Origin: Spirochaetia bacterium UBA6919
GTDB taxonomy: Bacteria; Spirochaetota; UBA6919
Direction: 5' to 3'
DNA: 9,701 bases
Assembly (NCBI GenBank): GCA_002450905.1
Contig: DKAT01000043.1
Span: 1 to 9,701, forward strand
The notes beneath the pieces are model-generated. The model was not told the DNA's origin. It saw only the letters and a list, made by a program, of their open reading frames with translations, and searched no databases. Of this stretch, positions 1-5,776 are shown in pieces (positions within the stretch are counted from its first letter, which is position 1; each line of letters begins with the position of its first letter). Both the position numbers and the translations under genes were made by a program.

Positions 1-928
1 GATTGTCACCATGACCTATCCCCTTATCGGAAATTATGGAATCAATGAACAGGATGTTGAATCAAATAAAGTTCAGGTTTCGGGATTCATTGTAAAAGAA
101 TATCAAAATAATTATTCAAACCATCGTGCTACATGTTCATTAAAAGAATATCTTTCAGATAATAAGATTTTAGCCATTCAAGGGGTTGATACCAGAAAGC
201 TCACAAGACATATCAGAGAACAGGGTGCTATGATGGGGGCATTATGTATAGGAGAGTGGGATGATCAGGTATTGCTGGATAAGATCCAGAGTGCACCTAA
301 AATGGCTGGAAGAAATCTCGTGGATTTAGTTACTACAAAAGAAGTTTATAAGTTTAATCCAAACCAGGATAAATCTTTTCATGTCGTCACAATGGATTTA
401 GGTATCAAAACAAATATTCTTAGAATGCTCTCTGCTAGGGATTGTTCCGTAACGGTAGTCCCCTCAAATCTTTCTGTTAAAGAAATACTCGAGTTGAAGC
501 CGGATGGAATCTTTCTTTCAAACGGACCTGGTGATCCTTCTGCGGTTAAAAATGTTATTCAATCAGTAAAAGAGCTTATTAGTAAAAAACCCATTTTTGG
601 TATTTGTTTAGGTCATCAGATATTATCAATTGCTTTGGGTGGGAATAGCTATAAATTAAAGTTTGGTCACAGGGGGGGGAATCATCCTGTAAAAAATATT
701 TTGACGGGAAAAATCGAAATCACGTCGCAGAATCATGGATTTGTTGTCGATGAATCGAATATCCCTTCGGATGTTGAAATCACCCATATAAATCTGAATG
801 ACAATACTGTGGAAGGCATTCGTCATAAACACCTTCCTATATTCTCTGTCCAATATCATCCTGAAAGTTCTCCAGGACCCCATGATTCTGCCTATCTCTT
901 TGATCAATTTATAAATTATATGAAATAA
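1..928 (+). CDS. carA: carbamoyl-phosphate synthase small (glutaminase) subunit, 5' partial
   Basis: The glutaminase subunit hydrolyses glutamine and passes ammonia to CarB, making carbamoyl phosphate for pyrimidines and arginine. The reading frame is open back to base 2, and the residues before the ATG at base 11 (Ile-Val-Thr) continue the conserved family motif around TYPLIGNYG. That ATG is therefore internal, and about 60 N-terminal codons lie off the left edge. Numbering from that Met, the N-terminal CPSase domain runs to about residue 115. The class I glutamine amidotransferase domain follows, with SNGPGDPS (170-177), the nucleophile Cys199 in GICLGHQ, the HRGGNHPV loop (220-227), QNHGF (240-244), and His283/Glu285 in QYHPESSPGPHD. 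The catalytic triad is intact and the C-terminus is complete. No carB follows within the window; the next gene lies on the opposite strand 21 bp away, so carB must be elsewhere or upstream. The identification is very secure. Confidence 0.97.
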   Translation, partial: IVTMTYPLIGNYGINEQDVESNKVQVSGFIVKEYQNNYSNHRATCSLKEYLSDNKILAIQGVDTRKLTRHIREQGAMMGALCIGEWDDQVLLDKIQSAPKMAGRNLVDLVTTKEVYKFNPNQDKSFHVVTMDLGIKTNILRMLSARDCSVTVVPSNLSVKEILELKPDGIFLSNGPGDPSAVKNVIQSVKELISKKPIFGICLGHQILSIALGGNSYKLKFGHRGGNHPVKNILTGKIEITSQNHGFVVDESNIPSDVEITHINLNDNTVEGIRHKHLPIFSVQYHPESSPGPHDSAYLFDQFINYMK

Positions 929-949
929 TCGAAACATAAATTAATACTC

Positions 950-1249
950 TTAATTCAAGCTATATTGAACAAAATCGACAGAGTTTTCTCGTTCAACAAG
1001 ATATATTTCTTTAATATCCCCAGTGAACCAGCATATTTGATGAATGAGTTCCCCTTCTGTACTAAATTTCTTTGCTACACCGTGAGGTCTTCCTTCAGTA
1101 AATGGTATGATACTTTGTAACTGCCCGTTGGGATAGTATTCCAAGACATTACCATGGATTCTATCATTAACATAGGGGATTTCCATCCATAATTTACCAT
1201 TCTTGTGGAACTTTTGCTCAGTATGTTGTTTTGTAAAAATTACTTTCAT
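950..1249 (-). CDS. small MORN-variant (toxin-antitoxin-like) repeat protein
   Basis: This 99-residue protein is made of about two and a half MORN-variant repeats (the MORN_2 type, pattern YYxNGxLxxxxxFxxGxxHG). They lie at residues 14-35 (FHKNGKLWMEIPYVNDRIHG), 37-59 (EYYPNGQLQSIIPFTEGRPHG) and, more degenerate, 61-79. No signal peptide or membrane segment is visible. The family is widespread in bacteria and is thought to act as a binding or scaffold fold; no enzymatic activity is known, and the historical 'antitoxin' label is not evidence of that role here. The start is well supported: GGAGGAG (complement of 1253-1259) lies about five bases upstream of the ATG. It converges with carA with a 21-bp gap and no hairpin terminator between them. 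There is no partner gene next to it. The tail after residue 80 is unrecognised. Confidence 0.85.
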   Translation of the reverse strand: MKVIFTKQHTEQKFHKNGKLWMEIPYVNDRIHGNVLEYYPNGQLQSIIPFTEGRPHGVAKKFSTEGELIHQICWFTGDIKEIYLVERENSVDFVQYSLN

Positions 1250-1259
1250 ATTCTCCTCC

Positions 1260-1644
1260 GTTTGAGAAAGTGTATTAATAATATATTATCAAATATTGTG
1301 CCAAGTTATAATCTTTAGAGCAAATCGTATATTTGTATGAAAAATAGACAGTTGTAATTATAATTGATTTTGTAATGTTATTATGAATAATTTTTAAATT
1401 AATGCATTTTTTGCATGCTATTGAAAAAAGAATAGACTTATATGGATATATCTTTATTATTTAATCAGTTCCCAAAAAACTTAATTTATTTTCAAGTGAG
1501 TAATTTTTTATACACCAGTATTATTTTATTATTCCAAAGATAAATATATCGAGTTGTGAAGAAAGTTTAAATGTCCATCTCAAGAAAGTTACTGTTTTGT
1601 TACGAAACTAGGTGAAACACAAGTATATCTATGATGAGAAATTA
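1260..1644. other. AT-rich intergenic spacer, no gene seen
   Basis: This spacer lies between the divergent MORN-variant and LRR genes. It is dense in stop codons in every frame and holds no tRNA-like or long hairpin structure. A nine-base direct repeat, AAGAAAGTT, occurs at 1559-1567 and 1582-1590. A weak hairpin with arms GTTTTG/CGAAAC lies near 1593-1607. Neither can be given a function. Promoters for both flanking genes are expected here; only the LRR one, just downstream, is recognisable. Confidence 0.5.
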
Positions 1645-1673
1645 TTGACAAATCAGCATCAAAGTGCTTAAAT
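1645..1673 (+). promoter_or_regulatory. sigma70-type promoter for the LRR gene
   Basis: A perfect -35 hexamer TTGACA (1645-1650) is followed by a 17-bp spacer and a -10 hexamer TTAAAT (1668-1673; four of six consensus bases). Transcription would begin near 1680. That leaves a leader of roughly 57 bases before the ATG at 1738. It would leave almost no leader for the upstream TTG at 1687, which supports the ATG as the real start. Confidence 0.6.
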
Positions 1674-1737
1674 TACTGTACATATTTTGTCGAATTCCAA
1701 ATGGTATTTAATTTATTTTACGACTAGGTTAATTTTT

Positions 1738-2655
1738 ATGGAAAAGCAATATCAATTAAGACTAAGCACATTAGAAATAGAGAAAATAGATATGTTTATC
1801 CGAGATTGTAATAAAGAAAACATCAAATCTGTTCATATCACACAAAATCCTAGTGCTCCCTATGAAAAACTCGATTTTCTAACGCAGTGTCCGTCACTAG
1901 AAAAAATATGGTTTTCAAATTCACCAATTAAAGACCTCTCAGGTTTATATGACTTATCTAATTTAACACATTTAGGACTTCCTTATGGAAAACTTGATTT
2001 AAGTAATTTAAGACATTTAAAAGTATTAACTGGTTATTGGGATAGAAAAATAACAGGTTTAAGTTATTGTACATCTTTAAAAGAAATTCATTTAGAAAAG
2101 TATAATCCTAAATCTCAAGATTTTAGTGAAATAGAAGGGCTAGATAATTTAGAAGAAATATACATAACCTATTCCAATGTTTCAAGTTTGAATGGTTTAA
2201 AAAATCTGAAGAAGTTAAAAAAAATGACGCTAGTTTATTTTAGAAATCTTGAATCGATCAAAGATCTTCCTGTTAATCTAGTTGAATTAGAAATGGAGGG
2301 TTGTAAGAAAATTAAAGACCATGATTCTATTAGCAATTTAAAAAAAATAGAAAGTATCAAAATGCATAAATGCGGTGATATACCTTCTTTAGAATTTGTT
2401 AAAAATATGCCTAGCTTGAAGTTCTTTTCATTTGTAGAAACAAATGTGTTAGATGGAAATATGTCTCAATTATTAGAGTCTAATTTAGAATATGCAGGGT
2501 TTTTACAGAAGAGACACTATTCTCATAACTCCAGTGAGATTAATGAAGCTTTGAAAAAGAAAAATGGGGACAGCTGGTCTCGAATAAACTTAAGTTATTT
2601 ATATGAAGAAATAAAACCTCCAGTAATTGAAAGAATCAAAGGGGTTCACTATTGA
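1738..2655 (+). CDS. cytoplasmic leucine-rich-repeat protein
   Basis: This 305-residue protein consists mainly of leucine-rich repeats of about 20-24 residues. The repeats begin near residue 53 (SLEKIWFSNSPIKDLSGL) and run to about 235, with consensus LxxLxxLxLxxxxIxxLxxL-like spacing; examples start at about 95, 115, 138, 160, 181, 204 and 227. A non-repeat N-terminal region (1-50) and a C-terminal tail with NLEYAGFLQKRHYSHNS (249-265) flank the array. There is no signal peptide, anchor or LPXTG-like motif, so it is probably intracellular. ATG 1738 is preferred over an upstream TTG (1687) because of the promoter position and an AGG at 1726-1728. By eye its G+C is only about 25-30%, lower than carA or clc, which fits an accessory, possibly transferred gene. 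LRR folds bind proteins; the partner here is unknown. Roles such as immunity protein or effector target cannot be tested from sequence. Confidence 0.82.
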   Translation: MEKQYQLRLSTLEIEKIDMFIRDCNKENIKSVHITQNPSAPYEKLDFLTQCPSLEKIWFSNSPIKDLSGLYDLSNLTHLGLPYGKLDLSNLRHLKVLTGYWDRKITGLSYCTSLKEIHLEKYNPKSQDFSEIEGLDNLEEIYITYSNVSSLNGLKNLKKLKKMTLVYFRNLESIKDLPVNLVELEMEGCKKIKDHDSISNLKKIESIKMHKCGDIPSLEFVKNMPSLKFFSFVETNVLDGNMSQLLESNLEYAGFLQKRHYSHNSSEINEALKKKNGDSWSRINLSYLYEEIKPPVIERIKGVHY

Positions 2656-2770
2656 TCGGTATGCAAGTCAAAATTTATATCTGGACATAATCAGAGCCTT
2701 TTGTGAGGTGATTTTTAGTTATTTTGGGGTTGGATTGTCGTTTCGGCTGGAATCATCAATTGGGTTGAGG

Positions 2771-2789
2771 GTGAGGAATTTATCCTCAC
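2771..2789. repeat. short hairpin (7-bp perfect arms)
   Basis: GTGAGGA (2771-2777) and TCCTCAC (2783-2789) are perfect inverted arms around a five-base loop ATTTA. It lies about 115 bp after the LRR stop. There is no T-run on either side, so a classical intrinsic terminator is unlikely. It could be part of a degraded dispersed repeat together with the next palindrome. Confidence 0.5.
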
Positions 2790-2831
2790 TTGCGGTGGTT
2801 GGAACTTTGTTTCTGTTTTCCATGCGAATAA

Positions 2832-2852
2832 GGATAGGTTTGAAACCTATCC
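2832..2852. repeat. near-perfect palindrome with 10-bp arms
   Basis: GGATAGGTTT (2832-2841) and AAACCTATCC (2843-2852) are exact inverted arms separated by one G. A palindrome of this length is far beyond chance. It is flanked by CTACAG on the right and lies in the G+C-richer block. It has the form of the short intergenic palindromic repeats (REP-like or MITE-derived) found in many copies in some genomes. No T-run follows, so it is not an obvious terminator. Confidence 0.7.
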
Positions 2853-3020
2853 CTACAGAAGGTATGAAGTATGTGCAGGGGATGATTTGTGTCAATTCAG
2901 TTGGTACAATTAAGGGCAAACATATAGATTTGCTCCTCCGGTTTTGCAGATTATTCCGACTAGACTCAATGACCAAATTATATTGAGGGGACTGTAATCT
3001 GTCTTTCGTTTCTCTATAAT

Positions 3021-3064
3021 TTTTCCCATACTTTTCCCATGATTTTCCCATGAGGGGGTATTTT
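3021..3064 (-). repeat. dispersed element with three 11-bp units, left copy
   Basis: Read on the reverse strand, this element is AAAATACCCC, then two bases and three tandem 11-base units of the form catgggaaaa(t/g), the last beginning with t. The units occupy 3020-3052. The whole 44 bases match the element at 9191-9245 in the opposite orientation, with one substitution and one missing unit. It lies in non-coding DNA about 180 bp past the end of the inositol-1-phosphate synthase gene. The function is unknown. Confidence 0.85.
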
Positions 3065-3247
3065 GGATAGAGTGATTAATTTAGATGACATGAAATGAGT
3101 ATAGAATTCTGAAGTGTGATAAATATGAAGAATTATTCACTAATAAGTTAATTGAGTTGTGTTATAACAGGAGATGGGTATTATTGACTTAGCTTAGGAG
3201 ATGAATCAAAGTTTTGTTAATATTCCCCATATCCTGTATATTTATAA

Positions 3248-4393
3248 TTAATTACAATGTTGTAACTGATTATCAGGAATTTGATTTGAATATTTACCTG
3301 GTAATTTTGAAAAGTCTTTTAGCATATCCCTTGCAGTTGCATCATCAAATTGTCTTATAGGAGATTTGAACAAATAAGCACTTGCTTCGATGATTGCTCC
3401 AGACATGTTATTATCAAGGGCTACTTTCGCTGCTCTGATAGCATCTGTAATTACACCAGCTGAGTTTGGAGAATCCTCTACAGAAAGACGTAATTCGAGG
3501 TTCATTGGGACTCCACCATATTGCTCTGCTTCCATTCGAATGAAACATACTTTATTATCATTGAGCCATGGAATATAGTCACTAGGTCCTACATAAATAT
3601 CACGATCAGGAATACCTGATTCGATTTGGCTTGTCACAGCTCTGGTTTTACTGATTTTCTTGCTTTCAAGTCGTGTTCTATCCACCATATTAAGGAAATC
3701 CATATTACCACCGACGTTGATTTGGTATGTTTTTTTAACTTTTTCGCCACGATCTTCAAATAATTTAGTGAGTACACGATGGACTATGGTAGCACCTACC
3801 TGGGATTTTATATCATCTCCAAGGATTGGGATGCCTGCTTCTTTGAAGCGATCTCCATAGATTTGGGAGAGAAATACTGGCATAGCATTCACAAGAGCTA
3901 CTTTAGCTTCCAAACAACATTCTGCATAGAAACGAGCTGCCTTCTCACTTCCAACAGGGAGATAATTTACAAGGACTTCCGTTTTTGTTTCTTTTAATTT
4001 ATTTACTATCTCATTTTTAGCTTCATTGTATGAGAAATAGATATCATTTAAAGGAATAATTCGATTGTCATCAGGGTATTTTGGGAGGTGATCCGCTACA
4101 CCATCAAGGAGATATCCCATGTTCACAGTACAGTTTAGAAAGGGTATTTCTTTTTGGAATATAGTTGTGCAATTGGGTTTTTCAAAAATTGCCTCGCTCA
4201 GATCTTTTCCTACTTTTCTTTTATCCACATCAAATGCAGATGTATAAACAATATCACTGGCATGATATCCACCAAAACATTTTGTAATTAAACCTGGAAC
4301 TTCAGCTTGTGGATCATTATAATAGAACGTCCCCTGAACAAGAGAGGATGAACAGTTTCCTATACCAACCAAACCAACACGTATTTTACTCAT
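3248..4393 (-). CDS. ino1: myo-inositol-1-phosphate synthase (bacterial/archaeal type)
   Basis: This enzyme converts glucose-6-phosphate to inositol-1-phosphate with NAD bound and recycled, the committed step for inositol lipids or inositol-based solutes. At 381 residues it has the length of the short prokaryotic class rather than the ~500-residue eukaryotic one. Visible motifs are the NAD-binding glycine loop VGIGNCSSSLVQG (9-21), NYLPVGSE (143-150), GDDIKSQVGATIVHRVL (192-208), NVGGNMDFLNM (226-236), YVGPSDYIPWL (267-277) and SVEDSPNSAGV (304-314). All are characteristic of the Inos-1-P synthase family. The start is secure: AGGAGG (complement of 4398-4403) lies four bases before the ATG. 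A -10-like TATAAT on the same strand (complement of 4487-4492) is possible but has no clear -35. It diverges from proC across a 535-bp spacer. No inositol monophosphatase or phosphatidylinositol-type synthase is adjacent, so the end product cannot be read from context. Confidence 0.95.
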   Translation of the reverse strand: MSKIRVGLVGIGNCSSSLVQGTFYYNDPQAEVPGLITKCFGGYHASDIVYTSAFDVDKRKVGKDLSEAIFEKPNCTTIFQKEIPFLNCTVNMGYLLDGVADHLPKYPDDNRIIPLNDIYFSYNEAKNEIVNKLKETKTEVLVNYLPVGSEKAARFYAECCLEAKVALVNAMPVFLSQIYGDRFKEAGIPILGDDIKSQVGATIVHRVLTKLFEDRGEKVKKTYQINVGGNMDFLNMVDRTRLESKKISKTRAVTSQIESGIPDRDIYVGPSDYIPWLNDNKVCFIRMEAEQYGGVPMNLELRLSVEDSPNSAGVITDAIRAAKVALDNNMSGAIIEASAYLFKSPIRQFDDATARDMLKDFSKLPGKYSNQIPDNQLQHCN

Positions 4394-4928
4394 AATGCCT
4401 CCTAAAGCATCTTACTTATTGACCTTTTTATACTCTGAAAGAATATCCCTTTTAGTTAACATCCTGGTGTAATTTTTTGCAGGATTATTATAAAGAATAT
4501 TAATAATTCAACATTGAATGATTTTATTATTTTACATAAAGCAATAATAACACAATTTGATATTAACCCAATCCGTTTTTAAAGATATTTTATGAAATGA
4601 GGGTATAATTCATTAATATTTCTTAAGATTTAGCATAAAAATAAATTTCTTTGCAATGGAAGTCAATAACTCATTTGTAGTATTTTTTAAAAAAATTGAT
4701 AACTCATTTGGTTTATATATTGAAATATATTTATTCAATGAGATGCAGTTTTAATAGAGATAGATTATACTATTATTATATGTAATTGTCAATCTTTTTT
4801 ATTTTTATTAAATAATAATTATCATATTACAAGTTGAATTTTATTTGGAAAAACTTGATTTTATCTAAAGATTTCTTTAATTTCAGTTCGATTTATAATT
4901 ATTATGATAATTATTTGAGAGAGTATTT
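4394..4928. other. long AT-rich divergent spacer between ino1 and proC
   Basis: This 535-bp region has no open frame of note and is extremely AT-rich, particularly 4600-4920. It must carry the promoters of both divergent genes. A 13-base sequence AATAATTATCATA (4814-4826) recurs inverted at 4903-4915, close to proC. No riboswitch-like fold or small RNA gene could be recognised. The DNA is probably curved and A-tract rich, but this was not computed. Confidence 0.5.
4893..4915 (+). promoter_or_regulatory. Fur/PerR-like palindrome overlapping a -10-like box, upstream of proC
   Basis: Bases 4893-4907 match the PerR box consensus TTATAATnATTATAA with a single mismatch (G4906). The wider 4895-4914 segment has ATAATTAT arms on both sides of four central bases. 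A TATAAT at 4894-4899 overlaps it, but no good -35 is found at the right distance. A Fur-family repressor at this site would block proC transcription. Strong AT richness makes chance matches likely, so confidence is low. Confidence 0.3.
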
Positions 4929-5732
4929 ATGAAACTTGGAATTATTGGTCTTGGGAACATGGGTTCTGCCATTTTAAAGGGAATTCTCCAGAAAAATTAT
5001 ATACCAAACAAAGATATTTTTATATATGATATCGATGAGGATAAAGTAAAATCTTTAGTTCACCAATATTCTGTATTATCCAGAAATCTTTTAGATCTTT
5101 GTAAGGAATCAAATGTTCTATTGATTGCGGTTAAACCTGCAGAAGTAACTGATCTTCTTAAGAGCATTATTAATTATTTATTCAAACAAGTCATCATATC
5201 CATTTGTGCTGGAATATCCATTGAGAAATATGAAAGCATCCTTGGAACTCATAGTAAATTAGTTCGGGTCATGCCTAATACACCATTATTAGTTGGAGAA
5301 GGAGCTAGTTGTCTCTCTTTCAATATGAATGTCACTCAGCAGGAAAGGGATTTTGTATTAAAATTATTTGAGAAAGTCGGTCAAGCCTTTGAAGTACCTG
5401 AAAAACTTTTAGATGCTGTAACAGGTTTGTCAGGAAGTGGGCCAGCTTATGTTTATTTATTCATTGAATCCTTAGCTGATGGTGGTGTTTTTGCAGGATT
5501 ACCAAGAAATCTAGCCATTCAATTAGCCAGTCAAACGGTTTTAGGATCTGTTAAAATGCTTCTTGAGTCCAATCAGCATACAAGTCAACTCAAAGATATG
5601 GTAACTTCACCTGGGGGAACTACGATTGAAGGATTATCGGTTTTGGAGAGGAATGGATTTAAGGGGATTGTCATGGATGCCGTATATAAAGCAACTTTGA
5701 GATCAAAGGAATTGGGGAAGGATTCTAAATAA
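4929..5732 (+). CDS. proC: pyrroline-5-carboxylate reductase
   Basis: This enzyme reduces 1-pyrroline-5-carboxylate to L-proline with NAD(P)H, the last step of proline synthesis, in the cytoplasm. At 267 residues it is a normal family length. The N-terminal Rossmann fold shows MKLGIIGLGNMGSAILKGIL (1-20), with the GxGxxG loop, and AVKP (67-70). VRVMPNTP (112-119) lies near the active site. The C-terminal dimerisation and substrate-binding domain carries AVTGLSGSGPAYVY (163-176) and DMVTSPGGTTIEGL (223-236), the family signature. A purine-rich GAGAGAG (4917-4923) just before the ATG serves as ribosome binding site. proA and proB are not nearby. clc begins 44 bp after its stop on the same strand, so the two may be co-transcribed. 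Confidence 0.96.
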   Translation: MKLGIIGLGNMGSAILKGILQKNYIPNKDIFIYDIDEDKVKSLVHQYSVLSRNLLDLCKESNVLLIAVKPAEVTDLLKSIINYLFKQVIISICAGISIEKYESILGTHSKLVRVMPNTPLLVGEGASCLSFNMNVTQQERDFVLKLFEKVGQAFEVPEKLLDAVTGLSGSGPAYVYLFIESLADGGVFAGLPRNLAIQLASQTVLGSVKMLLESNQHTSQLKDMVTSPGGTTIEGLSVLERNGFKGIVMDAVYKATLRSKELGKDSK

Positions 5733-5776
5733 GATGTATTTAAGTATTGGAATTATATCACTGAAACGGAATAAGG

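Larger units (their letters stand above)
2656..3247. other. repeat-bearing intergenic region of higher G+C, no convincing gene
   Basis: About 590 bp separates the LRR gene from the inositol-1-phosphate synthase gene. Bases 2700-3000 are about 40-45% G+C in places, against about 25% in the LRR gene just before. They contain two hairpins and, at 3021-3064, a repeat element listed separately. Open frames exist on both strands, but the proteins show no family features and run across the repeat elements, so they are treated as chance. Bases 3065-3247 return to AT-rich sequence with nothing recognisable and no clear terminator for the reverse-strand gene that ends at 3248. Confidence 0.55.

Noticed and set aside
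11..13. ATG at 11 as the true start of carA
   Set aside because: The upstream codons continue the conserved CarA sequence, so the gene begins outside the window.
656..937. Reverse frame antisense to carA
   Set aside because: It lies opposite the conserved amidotransferase domain and has no protein family signature.
1687..1737. TTG start extending the LRR protein by 17 residues
   Set aside because: It would lie only about seven bases after the predicted transcription start and has no ribosome binding site; the ATG at 1738 fits better.
2771..2852. Intrinsic terminator for the LRR gene
   Set aside because: The hairpins lack a downstream T-run and sit 115-200 bp after the stop; kept as repeats instead.
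2627..2986. Forward open frame of 119 codons overlapping the end of the LRR gene
   Set aside because: It has no ribosome binding site, no family motif, and runs through the two hairpins; a chance frame in the repeat-bearing block.
2719..3051. Reverse open frame of 110 codons starting inside the 11-bp-unit element
   Set aside because: Its start is provided by the repeat unit (ATGGGAAAA), its body crosses the palindromes, and the protein has no recognisable feature.
3390..3997. Three short forward frames inside ino1
   Set aside because: They are antisense shadows of a strongly conserved coding gene with no independent features.
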